Positions 1-8,733 of a stretch of DNA of 64,000 bases are shown piece by piece (the stretch's first letter is position 1; every line of letters starts with the position of its first letter). The notes under the pieces are model-generated. The model was not told the origin of the DNA and made no database searches. It saw only the letters and a list, made by a program, of their open reading frames with translations. The stretch lies in assembly GCF_014648035.1 (NCBI RefSeq), contig NZ_BMQI01000003.1, positions 62,001 through 126,000 of the forward strand, in the 5' to 3' direction. The position numbers and the translations under genes were made by a program. The DNA is from Shewanella algicola. GTDB lineage: Bacteria > Pseudomonadota > Gammaproteobacteria > Enterobacterales > Shewanellaceae.

Positions 1-928
1 CTGCCACGGCACTATTGTAATAATCCTGGTTGAGCTCGTAAGTTTGTTTTTGGTTATTTAAAAATACTAAAGCTGCTTCAGGATCAGTTTCTGCCATTTT
101 ACGCGATATAATAAACACGCCGCTGGCGCGCTGCTCTGTGGCAATGCTGTCGAGCCAGTCGACGGCCTCTTGAACATTTTTGTCAACTAATTGATAAACC
201 ATCGAAGTGATAAGGTAATTAGTCGACTCATTTAATGGTAATGATGATATTAAACTAGCCGCTTCGGTAGGGGATTGCTCGATATAGTAGTACATGGTAT
301 TTAAATACATTTTGAGCGTGGAGGATGTTTCGGGTTGCTGCTTTAGCCACTCAAATGCACCCATGGCATCAGTACTGGCCCATGAGTCGACAATAGACAT
401 AATGACAGAGGTTTTCATCGGCTCAACGGTGAGTAGGTCAACATCGCTTAATGCTTGCTGGGGATTAACTGAGGCTATGCCGCGCAAATAACTGTCAACT
501 AACGACTCGTAATCGTCGCTGGTATTTTGCTCGATTATCCATGAAATCACATTTGAGAATTGTTTTTTGCCAGCAATTTCTAATATGAAGCCATATAAGT
601 CTTCATGTTGTGTTTCTTGGGCAATTAACAGGGCTTCTAAAGGGTCTTGTTCTGCAAGTTGCAATATCCTAAAAATCGACATGTAAGAGGTGTCATCTTG
701 CGATATAGACGCTTTCATTGCTTCACGGTCATGACCAGAACCATCATATTGCTGCGGTGTGCTAACATTCGTATTAGATGAAACGGCCACAACAACGGGC
801 TGAGATATTGCAGCTTGAGTATTGACCGTTTGCTGCTCTTTGAGATTATCAGCATCACTTTGCCAAAGAAGCGGGTAGCTTATAAAGCCAATACCCCAAC
901 TGAGCATCACCACAATTAACCATTTCAT
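1..928 (-). CDS. Exported helical-repeat protein, 3' end beyond window
   Basis: This reading frame stays open from an ATG at 928 to the window edge, so the C-terminus is missing. An AAGGAAAA ribosome site lies just upstream of the ATG. Residues 1-20 are hydrophobic (MKWLIVVMLSWGIGFISY) and look like a signal peptide or membrane anchor. A Ser/Thr/Gln-rich linker follows, then roughly 35-residue helical repeats with recurring EQDPLEAL, DPEAAL and EAVDWL patterns. These resemble the repeat arrays of uncharacterised bacterial exported proteins. I do not recognise a specific function; protein-protein interaction at the cell envelope is an inference from the fold type. Confidence 0.7.
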   Translation of the reverse strand, partial: MKWLIVVMLSWGIGFISYPLLWQSDADNLKEQQTVNTQAAISQPVVVAVSSNTNVSTPQQYDGSGHDREAMKASISQDDTSYMSIFRILQLAEQDPLEALLIAQETQHEDLYGFILEIAGKKQFSNVISWIIEQNTSDDYESLVDSYLRGIASVNPQQALSDVDLLTVEPMKTSVIMSIVDSWASTDAMGAFEWLKQQPETSSTLKMYLNTMYYYIEQSPTEAASLISSLPLNESTNYLITSMVYQLVDKNVQEAVDWLDSIATEQRASGVFIISRKMAETDPEAALVFLNNQKQTYELNQDYYNSAVA

Positions 929-1121
929 GTTTGCTTTTCCTTAAGCACAATTTGCATTGGAGTTGTTAACGCTATTTTTTACCTTGAAGAAGGTTAACGT
1001 TATTATGATGCATTACCAATTGCAATAATTTGTGTCACTTAGCATCATTGTGGCATGGATATCCTTAACCCTGAATAGAACCTTGTATAGGTAGAATCAT
1101 AGAACATTAGAGAGCGGTATC

Positions 1122-1490
1122 ATGCGTAAAAGCGATAAAAAAATAGATAATCAATTGAGGCTGGCGTTAACTGATGTGTGCGATCATGCTCTTGAATGTT
1201 ATCCAGGATTTGAGTGGATTACCCATACCGTAGATTATGACTCGTTTCCTAAAAGTTTACGCATTGTGTGTGTGTTTGATGCTGAGCAGCAATTAAGGCA
1301 CTTTAATCATCAAGGCCATAAAACCGCGTTGCTAGCCCACATTAAACGCAACCTAGCAGACGTTGGTATTGTACTTAACAATATAGATAAACAGGTTAGC
1401 TTTGATACTGAAACCGCTTGCCAACAACAGCATAACGGTAACTGGGCATTACGTTTAAACGCAGCCATCATTAACCACAAGTTCCATTAA
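1122..1490 (+). CDS. Conserved small hypothetical protein
   Basis: A 122-residue cytoplasmic-looking protein without signal peptide or membrane segment. The N-terminus is basic (MRKSDKKIDNQ) and the rest is a mixed alpha/beta pattern with two Cys near residues 20-26. I associate it with a Shewanella family that is sometimes labelled Fis-like, but I see no convincing helix-turn-helix. It runs convergently to the two-gene unit at 1504-2451, with only 13 bases between stop codons. Function unknown. Confidence 0.6.
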   Translation: MRKSDKKIDNQLRLALTDVCDHALECYPGFEWITHTVDYDSFPKSLRIVCVFDAEQQLRHFNHQGHKTALLAHIKRNLADVGIVLNNIDKQVSFDTETACQQQHNGNWALRLNAAIINHKFH

Positions 1491-1503
1491 TGATGATGTT
1501 GAT

Positions 1504-1956
1504 CTAGCTAAACGCGTTAAACGTGTCGAGATGATTATAAAAATGTAAAACATGGGCAAGTTCATAATCTGCTTTGTTTAATTCTCCGTAAGCAAAATGG
1601 GGTGCCAATGGCCCTTGGTACTGCTCAAAATCTGTCACAGAGTTTAACAACCTTGTCAGAGCTTGTTTTACATCAACATTAGGGTCAAGTGCAGGAGCTG
1701 CTGGTATCGCTTCGCTAAGGCTGTGAGTCATTGCACCTTTAGTGGCAAACGCAGCAAAGGCAAGTGCGCCTACAGAGTGCTTAAATACCGCTGATTTATG
1801 TTGCGGAAATCCGCTCATTGAAAATTCGACACTTTGCGCACAATGGCTAAACACCTGATCACTATTCCAGTCACCTGTGCTTAAGCTTGCCAGTTGCTCC
1901 GAAGGAAGGGCGAGCATTACATTAAGTTTGGCTTGTAAACTGTTGAGGTTAAGCAA
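1504..1956 (-). CDS. DUF1569 family protein, start uncertain
   Basis: A DinB-like helical protein of the DUF1569 type, with family-typical features: the WNSDQVFSHCAQSVEFSMSG helix and the C-terminal HFAYGELNKADYELAHVLHF segment. The first usable start is TTG at 1956. The same frame is open back to the TAA of the upstream gene at 1983-1981, reading CSQGKNPSL without a start codon. An ATG at 1981 overlaps that stop but is in another frame. Many relatives have an N-terminal Tat or Sec leader, which is absent here, so the gene may be N-terminally shortened or frameshifted. Catalytic activity is not established for the family. Confidence 0.55.
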   Translation of the reverse strand: MLNLNSLQAKLNVMLALPSEQLASLSTGDWNSDQVFSHCAQSVEFSMSGFPQHKSAVFKHSVGALAFAAFATKGAMTHSLSEAIPAAPALDPNVDVKQALTRLLNSVTDFEQYQGPLAPHFAYGELNKADYELAHVLHFYNHLDTFNAFS

Positions 1957-1980
1957 ACTTGGGTTCTTGCCTTGGCTGCA

Positions 1981-2451
1981 TTATTCATCCTTGTTATGGG
2001 GTTCGTTGACCCGAGTAAACTTGAGCTCAAAGCCTTGGTTATCTTGACCGCTTACGGTAACGCGGATGTGTTGACTGTCGATAAAATCATATTCAATTTT
2101 ATTAGGAAAATCATGGTCATGATTTTCAAACACGGCTAAGGCATCTTTACAATGGGTTAATTTAAAGGCCACAGGCAATGGGTTTTGCCTGACTTTAGCG
2201 AGATAATAAATCCCTCCGGACATATTGACTAAACGCAGTGACTCATTATGTTGCCATTGGTCGTTGTAAGTTTCATTACTGCCTTCGAATGTATTGTCAC
2301 TAACTTGATGCCACTGCTCTTGTAATGTGCTGTGTGCTTGTACACTTTGCCATTTGCCCATCAAGCCTGTTAGTTGATTGAGGCTATTGCATTGTTTGGC
2401 CAAGGTGCTAAACGGGGTTAACAGTATGAACAATAAAAGTAATGATTTCAT
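1981..2451 (-). CDS. DUF6265 family exported protein
   Basis: A 156-residue protein with a clear Sec signal peptide (MKSLLLLFILLTPFSTLA, cleaved before KQC). The mature part has a lipocalin-like beta pattern with the segment HDHDFPNKIEYDFID, which I associate with DUF6265. Two or three Cys remain in the mature part and could form a periplasmic disulfide. It is the first gene of a two-gene unit with the DUF1569 gene, which begins at its stop codon. The role is unknown; ligand binding in the periplasm would be a guess from the fold. Confidence 0.6.
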   Translation of the reverse strand: MKSLLLLFILLTPFSTLAKQCNSLNQLTGLMGKWQSVQAHSTLQEQWHQVSDNTFEGSNETYNDQWQHNESLRLVNMSGGIYYLAKVRQNPLPVAFKLTHCKDALAVFENHDHDFPNKIEYDFIDSQHIRVTVSGQDNQGFELKFTRVNEPHNKDE

Positions 2452-2618
2452 CGGATAACTCGTGCATTTTTTAGTTAAGCTTATGTGCTTTTATGGCATA
2501 CACCAGCCCAAATAATGTTTTGCGTATTTATGTTGTGATTAATAGTTGGAACATTAGCGTGTTATCAGCATAATACTTAACAATTTAAGTCAGTATTTGT
2601 CGACCATTTGAGGGCATT

Positions 2619-4544
2619 TTGAGTTCAAGACTTACTCAAACAGTAATTCACCAATTTAGCCAGCATGGCGCCTTGGCGAAAAATGTGCACAATTATCATA
2701 ACCGTCAAAGTCAAACCGACATGGCGGTGGCGGTGAGTGAGGCGATTAGCCAAAAACAAAATGTCATCCTTGAGGCCGGCACTGGCGTCGGTAAAACTTT
2801 TGCCTATTTAATCCCTGCTATTCTCAGCGGCAAACAAGCGGTGATTAGCACCGGCAGTAAAAACTTGCAAGAGCAGTTGTTTTTAAAAGACTTACCTGCG
2901 TTGCTAACCATGTTAGATATGCACGTACCCATCGCATTACTTAAGGGGCGTAATAACTACTTATGCCAGTTACGTCTTGAAAAACAAATGCAAAATGCCG
3001 CTCATTTTAGTGACTATTACATCGACGATTTACTCAAAATTAATCAATGGGCGAATTTAAGTAAAGACGGTGACATAGGTAATTTAACCTCGGTTGCCGA
3101 ACATTCTGAGGTGTTACCTAGTGTGGTCAGCACTAAAGAAACCTGTACCGGTAAAAAGTGTGAACATTACGATGTGTGTTTTACTCGTAAAGCACGTGTG
3201 CGGGCTATGGATGCGAAAGTGGTGGTGGTGAATCATCATTTGTTTTTTGCCGACCGATTACTCAAAGACACCGGATTTGCAGAGTTGTTGCCCGATCCCG
3301 ACGTGGTGATTTTTGATGAAGCCCATTTAGTGCCAGACATTTGCATTAATTACTTTGGCAGCCATATATCCAGCCGTGAAATCGACACCTTACTCAATGA
3401 TATTATCAAACTTCATCGAGAAGTGATTCGCGACAGTATTCAAATAGAGCAATTAGCCCAACGGGGTTTGCAGGCGCTAAGTAATTGGCATAACGCCATG
3501 TACGACAATCAAGTGTCTGACTGGCGTAAAGTTTTGGCTAACAAACAGTTAGCTACAGTCTCGTGGACTTTGCAACAAGCATTAGCTGACTTGGCAAAAC
3601 TCATGACCCATCATCTTGGTCGCGACGACCAGCTTGATTTAGCGTTTGAGCAACTCCATGAGCTCGCTGAAAAACTACAAGATTATTTTGAATGTAAAGA
3701 CATGCAAGCGGCCTACAGCGTTGAATTAGGTACAAGGTTTGTCATGCTAAGATTAAGCCCAATTAATGTGGCTAAGCAATGCCAACAATTATTTGATGCT
3801 AACACCCGCTGGATTTTTACCTCGGCCACATTACAGGTCAACCGCAGCTTAGGCCATTTTGCCACTGAGTTAGGCTTAACATCAGCCAAACAGATCATTT
3901 TAGACAGTCCGTTTGATTACCCCAATCAAGCGATGTTTTGTGTACCGAGACATTTAGGCAAGGTAGGGCAATCGCAACATACGGTGAAACAATTGGTTGA
4001 TGTGTGTATTCAAGCCATTAATGCCGCGCAGGGAAGAACATTTATATTGTTCACCAGCCATCAAATGCTTGAGCAAGTTGCCTCATCATTGCAAGGACGT
4101 ACAACTTATCCGTTATTGGTACAGGGACAGGCAAGTAAACAAAGCTTATTAAATAAATTTAGGCAACTTGGTAATGCGGTGCTGCTCGGCACCAGTAGTT
4201 TTTGGGAAGGGGTCGATGTGCGCGGTAAGTTACTCAGTTGTGTCATCATCGATAAGTTACCGTTTGTGTCGCCTGATGATGCTCTTTATAAAGCACGAGC
4301 AGCCAATGCTGAACGCCAAGGGTTAGACCCTTTTAGTCACATATCGTTACCCCAGGCGGTGATTAGCTTAAAACAAGGTGTTGGCCGGCTTATTCGTGAT
4401 GAAAAAGATCGCGGCGTGTTGATTTTGTGCGACAACCGCATTGTCAATCGCGCTTATGGGCAAGCTTTTATTAATTCATTGCCGCCAATGCAGCGCACAC
4501 GTGATTTAGACAAAGCGCTGCAGTTTTTAAAACACATCCCTTAA
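2619..4544 (+). CDS. yoaA: YoaA, DinG-family ATP-dependent DNA helicase
   Basis: A superfamily 2 helicase of the XPD/DinG type, 641 residues. Walker A is AGTGVGKT at about 53-60 and the DEAH box is at 233-236. Four cysteines at 116, 176, 181 and 187 match the iron-sulfur cluster ligands of this family. The C-terminal helicase motifs GTSSFWEGVDV and QGVGRLIRD are present. The start is TTG at 2619 (MSSRLTQ). In E. coli YoaA works with the polymerase III chi subunit and aids repair of damaged forks. tsaB follows 73 bases downstream on the same strand, as in E. coli. Confidence 0.93.
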   Translation: MSSRLTQTVIHQFSQHGALAKNVHNYHNRQSQTDMAVAVSEAISQKQNVILEAGTGVGKTFAYLIPAILSGKQAVISTGSKNLQEQLFLKDLPALLTMLDMHVPIALLKGRNNYLCQLRLEKQMQNAAHFSDYYIDDLLKINQWANLSKDGDIGNLTSVAEHSEVLPSVVSTKETCTGKKCEHYDVCFTRKARVRAMDAKVVVVNHHLFFADRLLKDTGFAELLPDPDVVIFDEAHLVPDICINYFGSHISSREIDTLLNDIIKLHREVIRDSIQIEQLAQRGLQALSNWHNAMYDNQVSDWRKVLANKQLATVSWTLQQALADLAKLMTHHLGRDDQLDLAFEQLHELAEKLQDYFECKDMQAAYSVELGTRFVMLRLSPINVAKQCQQLFDANTRWIFTSATLQVNRSLGHFATELGLTSAKQIILDSPFDYPNQAMFCVPRHLGKVGQSQHTVKQLVDVCIQAINAAQGRTFILFTSHQMLEQVASSLQGRTTYPLLVQGQASKQSLLNKFRQLGNAVLLGTSSFWEGVDVRGKLLSCVIIDKLPFVSPDDALYKARAANAERQGLDPFSHISLPQAVISLKQGVGRLIRDEKDRGVLILCDNRIVNRAYGQAFINSLPPMQRTRDLDKALQFLKHIP

Positions 4545-4617
4545 GCTTTTTAAAACGCGGCGCATCAGTTATCATACTCGGATTATTTGATGCTTTTTTA
4601 CTGGGTACTTTTTTATA

Positions 4618-5319
4618 ATGTCACAGCTGTTAACCATCCTTGCGCTTGATACCTGCACCGAAACCTGTTCTGCTGCACTTACTGTCAATGGCAAGGTGTT
4701 TGCCCAGATTGCTGATGCCCCACGTGAGCACAGCCAGCGTTTATTACCTATGGTTGATGACGTATTAGCACAAGCTCAAGTGACGTTAGCCGATGTGGAT
4801 TTAATTGCATATGGCCGTGGTCCTGGCAGCTTCACCGGAATACGGATTTGCACCAGTATGACTCAAGGTTTAGCGTTAGGTCTTGATTTACCTGTGATTG
4901 GTATTTCTACACTTGCGGCAATGGCACAAGCTGCCATTACTGAAACCGGCGCCACTCAGGTGCTTTGCTGTATTGATGCGCGCATGAATGAAGTGTATTG
5001 GGGACAATATATTGCTAAAGATGGCATTGCGATATTAGTGGGTGAGGAGCATGTTAGTGCACCTGAATCGATTGAATTGTTACTTGACTCAAGCCAAGTT
5101 ATTCATGCTTGTGGTACCGGATTTGATGCATATCCACAACTGTTAACACTGACGCCTCAAACGGTGCTCTGTGCCGAAGGCCGTTATCCTGATGCCAAGT
5201 ATATGCTTGTTTTGGCTCAGCAAGGTCAACAACAGGGTTTGCATACCAGCGTTGATGAGCTCGCACCAGTTTACTTACGAGATACCGTCACCTGGAAAAA
5301 ACTTCCCGGTCGAGAATAG
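4618..5319 (+). CDS. tsaB: TsaB, tRNA threonylcarbamoyladenosine (t6A) protein
   Basis: A 233-residue ASKHA-fold protein, the usual length for TsaB (YeaZ). The N-terminal LALDTCTETCSAAL phosphate-binding strand-turn and the signature GRGPGSFTGIRI at about 66-77 are diagnostic. TsaB dimerises with TsaD and, with TsaE, transfers threonylcarbamoyl from TC-AMP to A37 of ANN-decoding tRNAs. It lies directly behind yoaA, a widely conserved arrangement. An essential housekeeping gene with no anomalies. Confidence 0.95.
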   Translation: MSQLLTILALDTCTETCSAALTVNGKVFAQIADAPREHSQRLLPMVDDVLAQAQVTLADVDLIAYGRGPGSFTGIRICTSMTQGLALGLDLPVIGISTLAAMAQAAITETGATQVLCCIDARMNEVYWGQYIAKDGIAILVGEEHVSAPESIELLLDSSQVIHACGTGFDAYPQLLTLTPQTVLCAEGRYPDAKYMLVLAQQGQQQGLHTSVDELAPVYLRDTVTWKKLPGRE

Positions 5320-5389
5320 CCATTGGCGAAATTTTGACATATTATTTACATAGACGTGTTAATGACAATATAAGGCAACTGAATCGTAA

Positions 5390-5719
5390 ATGGCGATTAA
5401 TCCAGCACTATCGACAGCGTATAATCAATCAGGCCCCGTTAGCCTGAGCCAAGCTGTTGCCGGAAATCGACCCATTATTCCAGCAAGTGATCTTATTGTT
5501 GTTAACCCTATTCCTGCAGATGCTGCTCAGCAAAACAATGACAGTCAAAAGCTTGCAATCGTTGATGATGTGACTTTATCCGCAAAACAACAAGCTCGCG
5601 TTGAATATGATCGTGACACCACGAGTCAACGCGGCGCGATAGCCCAATATTTGTCTACACAACATTCAGCTAAGCGTGACGAAATTCAACAAATGGTCGG
5701 TATCGACTTATATGCCTAG
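5390..5719 (+). CDS. Conserved hypothetical protein
   Basis: A 109-residue soluble protein without recognisable domain. The N-terminal half is Ala/Pro/Asn-rich and probably disordered (PIIPASDLIVVNPIPADAAQQNN). The C-terminal half is a charged helix (AKQQARVEYDRDTTSQRGAIAQYLS). It has no signal peptide. Its last codons overlap the start of the M50-like gene by 8 bases, so the two are probably translationally coupled. I recognise it only as a Shewanella-type conserved hypothetical. Confidence 0.6.
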   Translation: MAINPALSTAYNQSGPVSLSQAVAGNRPIIPASDLIVVNPIPADAAQQNNDSQKLAIVDDVTLSAKQQARVEYDRDTTSQRGAIAQYLSTQHSAKRDEIQQMVGIDLYA

Positions 5720-6386
5720 TGCGGTTTCGGCAACGCCTAGTCGCAGTCGTTTTATGCTTGAACTGCTGGTGGCCTTTTTACTGACGCGTTTGCCTTTTAT
5801 TTCTATCCCTTTCAAATGGCTCGAAAGCTACTTTCATGAGTTATCACATGGTATTGCCGCCTTATTAACCGGTGGCATAGTGAGTCATATCCAGTTATTT
5901 CCTAATGGTGCCGGTTTTTGTTTTACCCAGGGCGGAAGCAGTATGCTTATTGCATACGCGGGCTATTTCGGTGCGGCATTATGGGGTTATGTGATTTTTT
6001 TATTAGCGACTAAAAGAAGCAGTATTCGCTTTACACTCGGCTTACTCGGGTTAACTGTCGCAGCATCATTAGTGTTTTGGGCCCGCGATTTACTCACCAT
6101 GGCTATTTTGTTGGTACTAACAATACTTTTTTTGTTACCACTTAAATTAAAAAACAGTAGTGTGTTAAACACCTTACTGCGTATATTAGGGCTCATGATA
6201 ATTTTGAATGCCATGGCGAGTCCAATGGTGTTATTAGGCTTAAGCGGCCAGGGCGATGCGGTCATGCTAGCGCAATTGACTTGGATACCTGCATGGATAT
6301 GGGTTATGACGTGGCTATTATTCAGCGGATTAATGCTTTGGTTATGTTGGCAGAAAGTCGATTATAAAAAGGGAGTAATTAAATGA
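5712..6386 (+). CDS. M50B-like integral membrane metallopeptidase
   Basis: A 224-residue membrane protein starting at ATG 5712; a GTG at 5676 would give a longer form but overlaps the upstream gene more. The zinc motif HELSH (H42, E43, H46) lies in FHELSHGIAALLTGG, which matches the peptidase M50B-like family. About six hydrophobic segments follow. A second acidic ligand may be provided by the ARDLLT segment, which I cannot confirm. M50 relatives cleave substrates within or next to the membrane; the substrate here is unknown. The stop overlaps the start of the next gene in an ATGA arrangement. Confidence 0.7.
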   Translation: MPSAVSATPSRSRFMLELLVAFLLTRLPFISIPFKWLESYFHELSHGIAALLTGGIVSHIQLFPNGAGFCFTQGGSSMLIAYAGYFGAALWGYVIFLLATKRSSIRFTLGLLGLTVAASLVFWARDLLTMAILLVLTILFLLPLKLKNSSVLNTLLRILGLMIILNAMASPMVLLGLSGQGDAVMLAQLTWIPAWIWVMTWLLFSGLMLWLCWQKVDYKKGVIK

Positions 6387-7246
6387 AACGTAACATGATG
6401 TTAGGCGCTTTAATTGGTTTTTCGAGCTTAGGATTTTCCACCACTGTACTTGCGGCAGATGCAGTACCCGCTGAACAAGTGATGGCACCTCAAGTGAATA
6501 CCGCGTTAGCTAAAGCGGTGGCAAGTGAGTTCCGTACAGCAGAAAATAAGCTGCGTGATAATCATCGTCATCCAGCAGAAACCCTCGCGTTTTTTGACAT
6601 TAAACCAGAACAAACCGTGATTGAACTATGGCCTGGCGGTGGTTGGTATGCTGAAATTTTAGCACCTTATTTAGCTGAAAAAGGTAAGTACGTAGCGGCA
6701 AATTTTGAAACAGAACCGGCTGCAGATACCAAGCAAACTGCTTATTATAAATCTGCAGGTTTGCGTTTTGAAAAGTGGGTGAGTGACAACAAAGCCAGTG
6801 TCGGTAATGTGCAATTTGTGACGTTAGATCCACCGGCTAAATTTTCATTAGGTAAAGATAACTCAGCTGATCACGTGCTGACATTCCGTAACTTGCATAA
6901 TTGGGCAATGAAAGGCGAGTTAGAAGGTGTGTTTAAAGCAGCCCATGATGTGTTAAAAGTGGGTGGTTCATTTGGCGTTGTTGAGCACCGTGCCAATATT
7001 GGTATGGCAGCAGAAAGCGGCTATATGGATGAAAACCAAATGGTCGAATTGGCTAAAAAGTATGGTTTTGAGTTAACTGCGAGCTCAGAAATTAACGCCA
7101 ATCCAAAAGACAGCAAAGATTATCCAAAAGGCGTGTGGACTCTTCCTCCACGTTTAGCCATGGGCGAGCAAGATAAACAGAAGTACATCGACATTGGTGA
7201 AAGTGATCGTATGACACTGAAGTTCACCAAAACAGCGGCTAAATAA
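6383..7246 (+). CDS. Exported SAM-methyltransferase-like protein (COG4798 type)
   Basis: A 287-residue protein with a Sec signal peptide (MKRNMMLGALIGFSSLGFSTTVLA, cleaved before ADAV). The mature part is a class I methyltransferase-like fold with motif I as VIELWPGGGWYAEILAPYL and a later FRNLHNWAMKGELEGVFKAAHDVLKVGGS segment. Translation probably couples to the M50-like gene through the ATGA overlap, and GGGAG at 6371 is a good ribosome site. A SAM-dependent fold sent to the periplasm is odd, because SAM is cytoplasmic. The substrate is unknown. Confidence 0.8.
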   Translation: MKRNMMLGALIGFSSLGFSTTVLAADAVPAEQVMAPQVNTALAKAVASEFRTAENKLRDNHRHPAETLAFFDIKPEQTVIELWPGGGWYAEILAPYLAEKGKYVAANFETEPAADTKQTAYYKSAGLRFEKWVSDNKASVGNVQFVTLDPPAKFSLGKDNSADHVLTFRNLHNWAMKGELEGVFKAAHDVLKVGGSFGVVEHRANIGMAAESGYMDENQMVELAKKYGFELTASSEINANPKDSKDYPKGVWTLPPRLAMGEQDKQKYIDIGESDRMTLKFTKTAAK

Positions 7247-7254
7247 GCAGCTAA

Positions 7255-7290
7255 GGGGTAATCTACTGAGTGTTTGCAGTGGGTTACCCC
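7255..7290 (+). terminator. Candidate terminator after the methyltransferase-like gene
   Basis: Arms GGGGTAA (7255-7261) and TTACCCC (7284-7290) pair, with further partial pairing inside, followed by the weak T-rich tract TGTTATTT. It starts 8 bases after the stop codon. Confidence 0.5.
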
Positions 7291-7414
7291 TGTTATTTAA
7301 ATGATTTCTTCATTGGTCATTTACTAGGGGTTGTTGAGCTTTGCTGGTTAAATTTTTTTCAAGTTAAAAACGTTTTTAGCCGAACCCTTCGGGCAGCGTT
7401 TGTTGGCCATTTTT

Positions 7415-7472
7415 ACTGCGTTATTGACTTTTTATGTAGAATAACTACACCTCAAAGTCTCTGTCGCGCAGT
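7415..7472. repeat. Long imperfect palindrome, possible dispersed repeat
   Basis: Three nested inverted arms are visible: ACTGCG (7415-7420) with CGCAGT (7467-7472), GACTTT (7426-7431) with AAAGTC (7454-7459), and TGTAG (7435-7439) with CTACA (7445-7449). It lies in the 372-base non-coding stretch between the methyltransferase-like gene and the hydrolase. The shape is that of a REP or MITE-like element; I recall similar sequence in Shewanella intergenic regions, which needs a genome search. The rest of the stretch (7291-7414 and 7473-7618) shows nothing else I can support. Confidence 0.5.
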
Positions 7473-7618
7473 TGTAAATGTGAGTAATGACCAACATTCA
7501 CTGCAAAAACAACCTTGAAAGATCAACAGGCTTTAGGGTCTATGCCTGTAAATGTGCCGTCTCTGTCACAATCCTTATCTCCATCCAATGTCGTTTTACA
7601 ATAAAAAGTGAGCCAAGC

Positions 7619-8506
7619 ATGCTGACACTGAACTCAACCGAATTTCAATTACCTTTGGCGCATATTACCCTTGCAGCAAAGCGTTATGGCCAAAAAGATA
7701 AGCCGATTTTGTTGGCATTACATGGTTGGTTAGACAACGTAGACAGTTTTATTCCTTTGGCACAAGCTTTTGAGCAGCAGGGATTACTTAATCAATATCA
7801 ATTAATCTGCATTGATTGGCCTGGGCATGGTTTATCAGACCACCGCCCAGGGCATTATCCGCTGCACTGGATTGATTACATTTATGACTTACATGCTATT
7901 ATTCAATCGCTTAGCCAAGAAAAACAACCCATCACTGTGATAGGTCATTCCTTAGGGGGCATTGTCGCATCGGCTTATAATGCGTGTATGGGAGACAATA
8001 TTGAAAAGTTGATTTTAATTGAAGCTCTAGCGCCATTATTTGAGTCTGCTACTAATGCTAAAACTCGGCTACATAAGGGGTTACAGCAACAGCAACGTTT
8101 TAATCAGCAATTATCTCGGCCCACGCCAACGTATGCTTCGACAGAGGTTGCCATTCAGGCTCGCCATCAATTAACCGGGCTAGCACTGCCTTGGTGCGAA
8201 ATGATTACTGCGCGGAATATGCAACTTTTTGAAGGAAAATACGCCTGGCGAAGCGACCCTAGATTAAAGCTGGATTCATTAAATCGTTTTACATTTGAAC
8301 AGGTTGACGGATTAATGACCATCAGTAATACCCCAACGCTTTTTATCGCAGCTCAAGATGGTTATAAACAGCTTACCCTTACCGAAGAACATGCAAATAC
8401 CTGGTTTAGCGACATTAAAATGGTAACATTAACTGGCGATCATCATTTACATATGGGGAATGCCAACCAGGTCGCAGAAACGATTGGAGCTTTTGTTCTA
8501 AATTAG
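7619..8506 (+). CDS. Alpha/beta-fold hydrolase
   Basis: A 295-residue hydrolase read from ATG 7619; the open frame extends upstream but that part has no family similarity. The oxyanion-hole region is LHGWLDN (35-40). The nucleophile elbow is GHSLGG with Ser111. The acid is probably the Asp in FIAAQDG and the His lies in GDHHLHMG near the C-terminus. It resembles cytoplasmic esterases near fadD in Shewanella. The substrate is unknown; proximity to fadD hints at acyl esters but does not prove it. Confidence 0.8.
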   Translation: MLTLNSTEFQLPLAHITLAAKRYGQKDKPILLALHGWLDNVDSFIPLAQAFEQQGLLNQYQLICIDWPGHGLSDHRPGHYPLHWIDYIYDLHAIIQSLSQEKQPITVIGHSLGGIVASAYNACMGDNIEKLILIEALAPLFESATNAKTRLHKGLQQQQRFNQQLSRPTPTYASTEVAIQARHQLTGLALPWCEMITARNMQLFEGKYAWRSDPRLKLDSLNRFTFEQVDGLMTISNTPTLFIAAQDGYKQLTLTEEHANTWFSDIKMVTLTGDHHLHMGNANQVAETIGAFVLN

Positions 8507-8733
8507 TGCTTATGGCTACTGAAATCGCTGTTATTTTGATTTCATTTATGTGATTATGGTCAAAAATTAAAACGCTTGTATGATTTTTGTCACGGCAGTT
8601 TGTCATTAGCATTTTTCATTATAAGTAACATAAAAGCCTGCGATAACAATATTAATGATACGCAGTCGCTAAAAATTTTACCACTGACGGGGAATGCACG
8701 TCTTAGCACAGTGGGATTTATTAGGAGACACCT

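Noticed and set aside
7270..7518. Plus-strand reading frame of 82 codons
   Set aside because: It overlaps the terminator and the palindromic element and has no protein-like composition.
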